Shown here piece by piece: positions 53,565-60,286 of a DNA stretch of 64,000 bases. Numbering within the stretch: the first letter of the stretch is position 1; the number at the start of each line of letters is the position of its first letter. The translations under genes were made by a program, and so were the position numbers. Below the pieces are notes generated by a model. The model did not search any database and was not told the origin of the DNA. It worked only from the letters and a program-made list of their open reading frames with translations. Source of the DNA: an uncultured Selenomonadales bacterium (GTDB taxonomy: Bacteria > Bacillota > Negativicutes > Selenomonadales > Selenomonadaceae); NCBI GenBank assembly GCA_937877655.1, contig CALFJC010000130.1, positions 1 through 64,000 on the forward strand. The letters are read 5' to 3'.

Positions 53565-54696
53565 CCGCCTTTACGTAACTTATGAGCCTGTGTTTTCCTG
53601 CGCAGTATTCCTTGAGCAAACGCTCTGAAACTCGTTTCATTTCTGAACGTTGTGGGATACAACCGCCGTGGCAGAAATTAAAAATATCGCACTTCTCGCA
53701 ACTGCTCCTAAGGTCGTCATACAAAGATTGATATTCACAACGCGAAGACGGCTTTAAAAATGCATTTACCAGCTTCTCATCGGACAAGCTCTTGATATTT
53801 CCAAGATAAGCGAAATTTTTCATTGTGTCGGGATTGAAGGTATCGCACAACCAAAGCCCGCCGTCAGGATATATTGTGGTAAAGCAGTCGCATTTCTCGT
53901 CGCGATATTCGCACCAATTCACGGGAGCTTCAACCAGATTTGAAATTATCGTTGCAATCGGTTCGATAACAAATTCTCTGTCCGTGACGGAAACTCTGTC
54001 ATGCATCCACAAATCGAACAGCTCGCACATAAAATTTGCATATTCAAGCGGAGTTATTCCCAACATTTCCGGATTTCCCGCATCGTCGAAATTATAACAC
54101 GGAATGAATTTTGAACAACGCGGCTTGTGACTTCTTATAGCTTCGTAAACTTCTTGAGGGCGATTGACATTGTGCCTGCCGACAACACTTATCGTCGTGT
54201 AATTCAAGTCGCAGTCGTTTATAATGTCCATTGCTTTGATTACCGCCGCGAAAGACGATTTGCCTTGTTTGCTCAAGCGAGCGGCGTCGTTTATTTCTTG
54301 CGAGCCGTCGAGACTTATACTTACAACGCGCTCGCTCATCAAGTCCAAGTTTTCTTCCATAAGGCGAATCCATTCTTCAGTAAGCAAAGTCGCGTTCGTT
54401 TGAATCGCAAATTTGTAGTTGACGTTGAAATTTTCGTTGGCTTCGCGCAGAGTGGCGATAAATTTTTTGAAGTAATTAATTCCCGTCATCAAAGGTTCGC
54501 CGCCGTGAAACATCCAAAGAATCTCCGACTGCGGAAACACTTTGGCGAAACGAATTATCCAATCGTGCAACTCGTCCGCCGAAAATCCTGCCTTAAAATA
54601 TTTTCCCTCGTTGTGGCGGCTTTCGTAACAATATTTGCAATTCAAATTACAAGCCATAGTCGGTTTAAGTACTATCGTTTTAAAAAGCTTGTTCAT
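53536..54696 (-). CDS. Radical SAM/SPASM enzyme 1 of the RiPP-like operon
   Basis: 386 residues. The radical SAM cluster Cys are 16, 20 and 23 (ACNLNCKYC), with the SAM motif MFHGGEPLM near 64-70. The C-terminal SPASM domain begins at CEYRDEKCDC and carries GLWLCDTF, then CEYQSLYDDLRSSCEKCD and FCHGGCIP, giving the Cys for two auxiliary clusters. Such enzymes install thioether, carbon-carbon or cyclophane links in peptides and mature sulfatases. Directly behind two short peptide genes it is the best candidate to modify them. ATG 54696 follows GGAGG. Confidence 0.88.
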   Translation of the reverse strand: MNKLFKTIVLKPTMACNLNCKYCYESRHNEGKYFKAGFSADELHDWIIRFAKVFPQSEILWMFHGGEPLMTGINYFKKFIATLREANENFNVNYKFAIQTNATLLTEEWIRLMEENLDLMSERVVSISLDGSQEINDAARLSKQGKSSFAAVIKAMDIINDCDLNYTTISVVGRHNVNRPQEVYEAIRSHKPRCSKFIPCYNFDDAGNPEMLGITPLEYANFMCELFDLWMHDRVSVTDREFVIEPIATIISNLVEAPVNWCEYRDEKCDCFTTIYPDGGLWLCDTFNPDTMKNFAYLGNIKSLSDEKLVNAFLKPSSRCEYQSLYDDLRSSCEKCDIFNFCHGGCIPQRSEMKRVSERLLKEYCAGKHRLISYVKAGVDCALSQP

Positions 54697-54714
54697 AAAA
54701 AAAAAATCCTCCGC

Positions 54715-54743
54715 AAAAAAAATTCCGACTCCGAACGGAATCG
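54715..54743 (-). terminator. Terminator or attenuator between precursor peptides and enzymes
   Basis: On the minus strand CCGATTCCG and CGGAGTCGG form a perfect 9-base stem (one G-T pair) with a two-base loop, followed by AATTTTTTTT. Partial read-through would give more peptide mRNA than enzyme mRNA, as seen in many RiPP operons. Confidence 0.8.
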
Positions 54744-54766
54744 GACAGTGAATCGTTCAAAAATTT

Positions 54767-54948
54767 TCAATAAGTATTGCAATGATCCGCATGATCGCCC
54801 CGGCAAGCTAACGAAGTGCGGGCTTTCACGTCGCGAACTTTATCGATGAACATTTTCAGCCCTGCAATTCTTTTGCGGAATATTTTTCGGGTTGTAACTC
54901 CTCGACGTTCGCCGTTGCCTTTTCGTTGAAATTTTTGCTTGTCTCCAT
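54767..54948 (-). pseudogene. Second precursor peptide copy, frameshifted
   Basis: ATG 54948 begins a frame METSKNFNEKATANVEE... that ends at TGA 54856 after 30 codons. The first copy reads TTG-CAA-GGG-CTG at the break; here one base is missing (TTG-CAG-GGC-TGA). If the base is restored, the peptide continues FIDKVRDVKARTSLAC and ends RGDHADHCNTY at 54767, parallel to copy 1. As written it makes only the leader. It starts one base after the stop of copy 1, with no clear ribosome site. Confidence 0.75.
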
Positions 54949-54949
54949 T

Positions 54950-55132
54950 TCAATAGCCTCTGCCGTACTCCGAATGATCGCCCCAGCAAGCCAGCGAAGT
55001 GCGGGCTTTCACGTCACGAACTTTGTCAATGAACATTTTCAGCCCTTGCAATTCTTTTGCGGAATATTTTTCGGGCTGTAAATCTTCGACGTTCGCCGTT
55101 GCCTTTTCGTTGAAATTGTTATTTGTCTCCAT
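54950..55132 (-). CDS. RiPP-like precursor peptide
   Basis: 60 residues. The first two thirds (Asn/Glu/Lys-rich, then LQPEKYSAKELQGLKMFIDK) look like a leader; the tail, from about residue 43, ARTSLACWGDHSEYGRGY, holds the only Cys and Trp and looks like the core. ATG 55132 follows AAGGGAG. It is the first gene of an operon with a frameshifted second copy, two radical SAM enzymes and a methyltransferase. The core contains aromatic-x-acidic or basic triplets (WGD, HSE, YGR). I know no named family with this core. Confidence 0.75.
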   Translation of the reverse strand: METNNNFNEKATANVEDLQPEKYSAKELQGLKMFIDKVRDVKARTSLACWGDHSEYGRGY

Positions 55133-55140
55133 GATGTGGT

Positions 55141-55177
55141 GCTCCCTTCAAAAATCATAATTGATATTTACGGGAGC
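55141..55177 (-). promoter_or_regulatory. Leader hairpin that can cover the ribosome site
   Basis: In the mRNA, GCTCCC (55177-55172) can pair with GGGAGC (55146-55141). The latter overlaps the AAGGGAG ribosome site of the first peptide. The 25-base loop is AU-rich. It may delay translation until something opens it. Confidence 0.55.
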
Positions 55178-55178
55178 C

Positions 55179-55205
55179 ATTATATATATATATATATGCT
55201 GTCAA
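55179..55205 (-). promoter_or_regulatory. Promoter of the RiPP-like operon with a (TA)8 spacer
   Basis: TTGACA (55205-55200) and TATAAT (55184-55179) are 15 bases apart, most of it a TATATA tract at 55181-55197 ((TA)8T) that also merges with the -10 box. One more TA unit would give the optimal 17-base spacing. Confidence 0.75.
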
Positions 55206-55224
55206 GTGTTTTTATAAAAAATTT

Positions 55225-56295
55225 TTACTCCGCGCAGATTTTATCAATCTCCTTGAAAAGTTCGGCGACGAGTTCGGCTTCGGGCACTTTGCGGACGATA
55301 ACGCCCTTGCGAAAAATAATTCCTTCGCCGTCGGCTCCCGCAATCCCAACGTCAGCTGTGCGAGCCTCGCCCGGTCCGTTGACGACGCAACCCATTACCG
55401 CGACCGTCAAATTTTTTTCTATGGAAGAAATTTTTTTCTCGACCTGCGCGGCAATTTCGGGCAAATTAATTTTCGTGCGCCCGCAAGTCGGACAAGCAAT
55501 TAAAGTAACTCCGCTTTCGCGAAGACCGAGCGACTTTAAAATTTCTTTGGCAACCTTGACTTCAACGACAGGATCGCCCGTCAAAGAAACGCGAATTGTA
55601 TCGCCGATACCTTCAGCCAACAACGCGCCGATCCCAACTGCCGATTTTATGACGCCGCTGTTGACTGTGCCCGCCTCCGTTATGCCGATATGGAGCGGGT
55701 AATTTTTTTTCTCGCTCATCAATCGGTAAGCCGCCAGCGTCAACGGCACGTCATGCGCTTTGAGAGAAATTTTTATGTCGAAAAAATCTTCCGCCTCCAA
55801 AATTTCCACGTGCTCCAACGCCGATTCAACCAGAGCTTCGGGAGTCGCGCCGCCGTATTTCTGCAAAATTTTTCTGCCGAGCGAGCCCGCATTGACTCCG
55901 ATTCTTATCGGGATTTTTGCCGCCCGCGCAGATTTTACAACTTCGCGAACATGCGCCGCGCCGCCGATATTGCCGGGATTCAATCTCAAAGCCGCCACGC
56001 CCTGCGAAATCGATTCAAGCGCAAGTTTATAATCAAATTGAATGTCGGCGACAATCGGCAACTCAACCGCCGAAACAATTTTTCCCAAAGTTTTCGCCGC
56101 CGCCTCGTCGGGAACTGCCACGCGAGCAATTTCGCAACCTTCCGCCGCGAGTTTTTGAATTTGATCAATCGTCGCCGCCGCGTCGTGAGTTTTGGTGTTC
56201 GTCATCGATTGAATGCTAATCGGAGCTCCGCCGCCGACTTTTACTTTCCCGACAGAAATTTGTCGCGTAAATTTTCTTTCAAACATTTTCATCAC
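55225..56295 (-). CDS. ispG: 4-hydroxy-3-methylbut-2-enyl diphosphate synthase (IspG)
   Basis: About 356 residues. Reduces the cyclodiphosphate in the non-mevalonate isoprenoid pathway. SIQSMTNTKTHD, RLNPGNIG, IGVNAGSLG and the cluster Cys in LIACPTCGRT and VMGCVVNGPGEA identify it. The first codons hold three possible starts (GTG 56295, ATG 56292, ATG 56286); the third gives the best fit to the family. Its stop lies only 20 bases before the -35 of the RiPP-like promoter on the same strand, and no clear terminator separates them, so read-through into the RiPP-like operon is possible. Confidence 0.93.
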   Translation of the reverse strand: MMKMFERKFTRQISVGKVKVGGGAPISIQSMTNTKTHDAAATIDQIQKLAAEGCEIARVAVPDEAAAKTLGKIVSAVELPIVADIQFDYKLALESISQGVAALRLNPGNIGGAAHVREVVKSARAAKIPIRIGVNAGSLGRKILQKYGGATPEALVESALEHVEILEAEDFFDIKISLKAHDVPLTLAAYRLMSEKKNYPLHIGITEAGTVNSGVIKSAVGIGALLAEGIGDTIRVSLTGDPVVEVKVAKEILKSLGLRESGVTLIACPTCGRTKINLPEIAAQVEKKISSIEKNLTVAVMGCVVNGPGEARTADVGIAGADGEGIIFRKGVIVRKVPEAELVAELFKEIDKICAE

Positions 56296-56360
56296 CCGCG
56301 AATATTTTATCAGCCGTCATTGTAACTTGCAAAAAAATTTTCCGGTAAACATTTTAAAAA

Positions 56361-56389
56361 TTGACGTTGACAATATTGCTTTGTATAAT
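56361..56389 (+). promoter_or_regulatory. Promoter of bioY-bioB
   Basis: TTGACG (56361-56366) and TATAAT (56384-56389) are 17 bases apart, 33 bases before the bioY start. No clear BirA operator was recognised. Confidence 0.65.
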
Positions 56390-56421
56390 TGCCGAGTTGA
56401 CGAAGGGAGGAAAAATTTTTT

Positions 56422-56955
56422 ATGCAAAAAGACAAAATCAGAGACCTGACAAAAATGTCAATGTGCGTCGCGCTGTGTTGCGTGACGGCTTATATTTCAT
56501 TCCCGTTGCCGTTCACGCCGGGCTTGGTTACGGCGTTGACGTTCGCGCTGAGTTTGACGGCTTATCTTTTGACGCCGCGCCAAACGTTCACGGTAATTTT
56601 GATTTACATTTTGCTCGGAGCAGTCGGCTTGCCGGTATTCGCGGGCGGACAAGGTTTAAGCAGACTTCTCGGACCGGCGGGCGGATTTTATTTCGCATGG
56701 CTTTTCGCTTATGCGGCGTTGAGTTTTGCGAAGGGCGCAACGCCGAATTTCAAACGCTATTTGTCGGCAAATATTTTAATCGCGGTTCCGATAACTTACT
56801 TGGGCGGATTAATTTCGATGATGCTCGTTTTGGACGTAGATATTTTTGAAGCGTTGACTATGGCGGTTTTGCCGTTCATACCGGGCGACATTTTGAAAGC
56901 AACGGCGGCGGCATTTCTCGGCGTCAAATTGCAAAAAGTTTTGGGAGGCAGATAA
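56422..56955 (+). CDS. bioY: Biotin transporter BioY
   Basis: 177 residues with six hydrophobic segments. Family motifs: YISFPLPFTPGLVT near the start (usually VPFTLQT), GAVGLPVFAGGQGGL-like GLPVFAGGQGLSRL, and LLGPAGGFYFAWLFA. It is the substrate-binding subunit of the biotin ECF transporter; the shared energising subunits are not in the window. ATG 56422 follows GAAGGGAGG. bioB begins three bases after its stop. Confidence 0.93.
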   Translation: MQKDKIRDLTKMSMCVALCCVTAYISFPLPFTPGLVTALTFALSLTAYLLTPRQTFTVILIYILLGAVGLPVFAGGQGLSRLLGPAGGFYFAWLFAYAALSFAKGATPNFKRYLSANILIAVPITYLGGLISMMLVLDVDIFEALTMAVLPFIPGDILKATAAAFLGVKLQKVLGGR

Positions 56956-56957
56956 TT

Positions 56958-57911
56958 TTGGACATTGCAAAAAAAATTATTTCGGGCGAAAGACTTCATC
57001 CTTCCGACGATTTAAATTTTCTTTTGACAACGCCGCTCGAAAAACTTCAGGCGGGCGCACATTTGATTCAGAAAAATTTTTGCGGCAACCATATTGATCT
57101 TTGCACAATCATAAACGGCAAAAGCGGGCGTTGCAGTGAAAATTGCAAGTATTGTGCTCAATCTGCGCGGCACAAGACGGGAATTGACGAATACGATTTT
57201 CTTCCTGCCGAAAAAATTTTGGAAGTCGCGCTTGCAAACGAAAAAGCGGGCGTCAACAGATTTTCAATCGTGACAAGCGGGCGTGCGCTCGACGGAAAAA
57301 ATTTCGAGAAGGCGATTGAAACTTACAAAGTTCTCCGCGCAAAATTGAAAATCGATTTATGCGCCTCGCACGGAATTTTGAGTTTTGAACAGTTAAAAAG
57401 ATTAAAAGCGGCGGGCGTCAATCGCTATCATCATAACTTAGAAACTTCGCGCAGATTTTTTCCCGAAATTTGCACAAGCCACACTTACGACGACAGAATT
57501 AAAACGATTAAACTCGCGCAGGCGGCGGGGCTCGAAGTTTGTTCGGGCGGGATAATCGGCATGGGCGAAAATTGGCAGGACAGAATCGATATGGCATTTG
57601 AACTCGCCGCGCTTGAGATAAAATCAATTCCGATAAATGTTTTAACGGCGATAAAGGGCACGGCTCTTGAAAACATGCCGAGACTTTCTGCCGAAGAAAT
57701 TTTGCGGACGACAGCAATTTTCCGATACATAAATCCGACTGCAAACGTCCGTTTTGCGGCAGGAAGAAAATTTTTGCCCGACAGAGGAGCGTCCGCACTT
57801 TTGAATGGAGCTTCCGCCGCCATTACAGGAAATATGCTCACAACGCCGAATAACAACATTGAAAACGATTTGAAACTTTTGGCTGAACTCGGTTTGACGA
57901 ATAAATTTTGA
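56958..57911 (+). CDS. bioB: Biotin synthase
   Basis: 317 residues. Inserts sulfur into dethiobiotin by radical SAM chemistry. The cluster Cys are in GRCSENCKYCAQSA; the later YHHNLETSRRFF, GGIIGMGE and RFAAGRKFLPD match BioB. TTG start at 56958. Coupling to bioY means the cell can import biotin and complete its synthesis, but no bioA, bioD or bioF is visible here. Confidence 0.95.
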   Translation: MDIAKKIISGERLHPSDDLNFLLTTPLEKLQAGAHLIQKNFCGNHIDLCTIINGKSGRCSENCKYCAQSARHKTGIDEYDFLPAEKILEVALANEKAGVNRFSIVTSGRALDGKNFEKAIETYKVLRAKLKIDLCASHGILSFEQLKRLKAAGVNRYHHNLETSRRFFPEICTSHTYDDRIKTIKLAQAAGLEVCSGGIIGMGENWQDRIDMAFELAALEIKSIPINVLTAIKGTALENMPRLSAEEILRTTAIFRYINPTANVRFAAGRKFLPDRGASALLNGASAAITGNMLTTPNNNIENDLKLLAELGLTNKF

Positions 57912-57923
57912 GGAGGAGTTTTC

Positions 57924-58304
57924 ATGAGCAGAATTTTGATCTCGGAAGACAAAAAATCTTTGATTATGTTGATTGGCGGGAGCGGACAGGATATTTCTTG
58001 CGGCGGCAAGCCGATGAATTTTCTCAAGGCGAACACGACCGACGCCGCGCAGGAAAAACACGTTCCGCAAGTGACTGTTAACGGAAAAAAAGTTATCGTC
58101 AAAGTCGGGAGCGTTGCGCATCCCATGACGGAAGCGCATTTGATTCAGTGGATTTATCTTCAAACAAAAAAAGGCGGGCAATACGTCCACTTGACGGCGA
58201 GCGATAAGCCCGAAGCAGAATTTATTGTTGCCGAAGGCGACGAACCTATTGCGGCTTACGAATTTTGCAACCTGCACGGACTTTGGAAAGCCGACATAGC
58301 GTAG
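57924..58304 (+). CDS. Superoxide reductase (desulfoferrodoxin family)
   Basis: 126 residues. Reduces superoxide to peroxide at a square-pyramidal iron site. The ligands are visible as His46 (EKHVP), His66 and His72 (VGSVAHPMTEAHL), Cys115 and His118 (EFCNLHGLW), with Glu44 and Lys45 beside them. The N-terminal desulforedoxin-type Cys4 site of classical desulfoferrodoxin is lost; only Cys26 remains, while GGKPMNFLKANTTDAAQEKH keeps the family linker. This matches class III superoxide reductases. AGGAGG precedes ATG 57924. Probable operon with bioB by spacing of 12 bases. Confidence 0.88.
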   Translation: MSRILISEDKKSLIMLIGGSGQDISCGGKPMNFLKANTTDAAQEKHVPQVTVNGKKVIVKVGSVAHPMTEAHLIQWIYLQTKKGGQYVHLTASDKPEAEFIVAEGDEPIAAYEFCNLHGLWKADIA

Positions 58305-58326
58305 CATTTGTCGGGAGGCGATTAAA

Positions 58327-58581
58327 ATGGCGGACGACAAAGACAAAAATCTTGATGCGCGAGTCACTAACTTAGAAAAACAAGTGGCAGTCGTAGCTGC
58401 GAAAGTAGATGCGCTGTCAGATAAAATCGATTTAATCGTAAGTGAAATGCAAGCCAATCGCACCCGGCAAGATGAAGATATGCGGGAAATTCGTACTGCA
58501 CTCAATAACAATGTGCGCAACATGTTTATAATCGTAATAATCGGCGTCGGGGCAATGGTCGTTGCCGTTATGATGAAATGA
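58327..58581 (+). CDS. Small coiled-coil membrane protein (XhlA-like)
   Basis: 84 residues. A heptad coiled coil (LDARVTNLEKQVAVVAAKVD through DLIVSEMQ) is followed by one C-terminal transmembrane helix (MFIIVIIGVGAMVVAVMM). This layout resembles XhlA-type phage hemolysin accessory proteins and similar small proteins, but no holin or endolysin is near. GGGAGGCG precedes ATG 58327. Confidence 0.6.
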   Translation: MADDKDKNLDARVTNLEKQVAVVAAKVDALSDKIDLIVSEMQANRTRQDEDMREIRTALNNNVRNMFIIVIIGVGAMVVAVMMK

Positions 58582-58589
58582 CAAAAAAA

Positions 58590-58625
58590 TAAGGCGGTGA
58601 GTTTAAAAAACCCACCGCTTTTTTC
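58590..58625 (+). terminator. Terminator after the superoxide reductase operon
   Basis: GCGGTG and CACCGC plus further pairs (GTTT with AAAC) form a stem with A and T runs on both sides. Confidence 0.75.
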
Positions 58626-58642
58626 ATGCTCAATTCCAAAAT

Positions 58643-58675
58643 CATTCCTAATTCCTAATTCATAATTCCTAATTG
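58643..58675 (-). repeat. Heptamer tandem array next to a stop codon
   Basis: Units of the type ATTCCTA, four in number with small changes. On the minus strand the unit reads AATTAGG and contains TAG. It begins just past the stop of the flavodoxin-like gene (58679). Confidence 0.75.
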
Positions 58676-58678
58676 CTT

Positions 58679-59356
58679 TTAAAGTGCCGCTCCGATTTTA
58701 AAAGCCGTATTGCCAAAATCCGAACGCTCAACCATCGAGCGCGTCCCGCAACCCGTCGCCCAAATTTGTCCGACATCCTGCCAACTCATATAGCGGACGA
58801 GTGTTTCATAATGACTTTGCAACGCTTCCATCGTCCAATCCGCCGTGTTCCAAGCCGTCGCCATTATCATAGATTTTTTTCCGCTGAGTTTCGTCGTCCG
58901 CGAATAAAATCTGTCGACGACCGTTTTTAATTGCGCACTCATGCCGAAATAGTAAAGCGGCGTCACCAAAACCAAGAGATCCGCCTTCAACATTTGCGGC
59001 ATCAATTTTGTTTCAATCGCGTCGTCGAAAATGCACGCGCCGTCCATGCCGCATTGGTCGCAACCTTGACAAGGATGAGTTTCCTCTTTCGCCGCATCGA
59101 ATACAAAAACTTCATGCCCCGCACTTTTGGCACCCGCAACAAATTTCTGCGCCAAATATCTCGAAGTCGATTGATTTTCGGAATGCGGGCTGCTGTTAAT
59201 CACAACGATTTTCATAACTTTTCCCCCCGACACACTGCCCTGCGCGGAGGCTTCGCTCTCCTTTTTTTTATTTTCCGTCGCCAAGAGCCCGCAACCGCTT
59301 AAATAAAAAGTGATTGCCCCAAGTCCGACGACTTTTATAAATTTTCGCCTGTTCAT
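58679..59356 (-). CDS. Flavodoxin-like FMN reductase, exported lipoprotein
   Basis: 225 residues. The start MNRRKFIKVVGLGAITFYLSG ends in a lipobox Cys (Cys22); the RRKF pair suggests the Tat path. The core is a flavodoxin fold of the NADPH-dependent FMN reductase family (KIVVINSSPHSENQSTSRYL, VTPLYYFGMSAQLKTVVDRFY) with an iron-sulfur-like CQGCDQCGMDGAC motif, as in iron-sulfur flavoproteins. It follows the CMD gene by five bases. ATG 59356 is preferred to 59365 because the twin Arg follows it at once. Confidence 0.8.
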   Translation of the reverse strand: MNRRKFIKVVGLGAITFYLSGCGLLATENKKKESEASAQGSVSGGKVMKIVVINSSPHSENQSTSRYLAQKFVAGAKSAGHEVFVFDAAKEETHPCQGCDQCGMDGACIFDDAIETKLMPQMLKADLLVLVTPLYYFGMSAQLKTVVDRFYSRTTKLSGKKSMIMATAWNTADWTMEALQSHYETLVRYMSWQDVGQIWATGCGTRSMVERSDFGNTAFKIGAAL

Positions 59357-59361
59357 AAAAA

Positions 59362-60126
59362 TCACTCGCCGTAAATTTCCTTAGCCATCGGGAAAACTGC
59401 CCAAGCCTTCGGCCAGCCCGCATAAAAGCCAAGTTGAGTTATGATCTCGACAATTTCTTCCTTCGTGACGCCGTTTGATTTTGCGTTCGCAATGTGATGT
59501 TTCAAAGCGTCTGTGAAAATTCCCGCGCCGACCAACGTCGAAACCGTGACAATGCTCCTGTCGTGCAGAGATAAAATGTTATTGCGGCTCCACACTTCGC
59601 CGAAAAGAATATCATCATTGTAACGGGCAAATTCGGGCGCGAAGTCGCCTAAATTTTTTCTGCCCGCCGTCTGAGTAATTTTTTTCCCGACTTTGTCAAA
59701 AACCTGCGCGGAATCTTCGCCGTAAATTTCTTTTGCCATAGGGAAAACCGCCCAAGCCTTAGGCCAGCCCGCGTAGAATCCGAGTTGCGTCACAATCTCG
59801 ACCATTTCATCTCTCGTGACGCCGTTTTTCTTCGCATTTGCAATGTGAAACTTCAACGAGCTGTCCAAAATCCCGTTGCCGACCAACGCGCAGATTGTGA
59901 CAATGCTTCTGTCGTGCAAAGATAAAATGTCGTTGCGGCTCCACACTTCGCCGAAAAGAATATCATCGTTATAGCGGGCAAATTCGGGCGCGAAGTCTCC
60001 GAGTCTGTCTCTGCCCGTCGTCTGAACTACTTTTATCGCCTCAGGTTTCTTCATAGTTTTTGCCTCCGTCGTTGTAAAATTTATCATCAAAAAAGCCGCC
60101 AAGCCCGCCGCCAAAAATTTTTTCAT
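59362..60126 (-). CDS. Tandem carboxymuconolactone-decarboxylase-like protein, exported
   Basis: 254 residues: a signal peptide (cleavage after TTTEA) and two very similar CMD domains (residues 35-137 and 152-254, offset 117). Each has GDFAPEFARYNDDILFGEVW, SLHDRSIVT and LGFYAGWPKAWAVFPMAKEI. Neither has the CxxC of AhpD peroxidases. The family also contains lactone decarboxylases. It is exported and co-transcribed with a flavin-reductase-like lipoprotein, so a redox or detoxifying role is inferred. ATG 60126 follows GGGAGGTG. Confidence 0.85.
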   Translation of the reverse strand: MKKFLAAGLAAFLMINFTTTEAKTMKKPEAIKVVQTTGRDRLGDFAPEFARYNDDILFGEVWSRNDILSLHDRSIVTICALVGNGILDSSLKFHIANAKKNGVTRDEMVEIVTQLGFYAGWPKAWAVFPMAKEIYGEDSAQVFDKVGKKITQTAGRKNLGDFAPEFARYNDDILFGEVWSRNNILSLHDRSIVTVSTLVGAGIFTDALKHHIANAKSNGVTKEEIVEIITQLGFYAGWPKAWAVFPMAKEIYGE

Positions 60127-60208
60127 GAAAACACCTCCCGCGCAGATTATAACACAAAAAAATCCCGCCGCTGTTTGGAGGGATTAAATTTTTTTCCGCG
60201 CTTTTATC

Positions 60209-60286
60209 AATTAGGAATTATGAATTAGGAATTAGGAATGGAAAACCTTCCTTCATTATTAATTCCTCATTCCTAATTCCTAATTA
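60209..60286 (-). repeat. Opposing heptamer arrays after the calcium-repeat hydrolase gene
   Basis: An array of AATTAGG-type units (60209-60240) faces an array of CCTAATT-type units (60258-60286); they can pair into a long hairpin. The hydrolase stop TAG at 60273 is in the second array, which encodes the residues LIRN at its end. Confidence 0.8.

Noticed and set aside
58327..58581. Prophage holin/XhlA gene as part of a phage remnant
   Set aside because: No other phage gene lies near; only the coiled-coil plus membrane-helix layout is shared.
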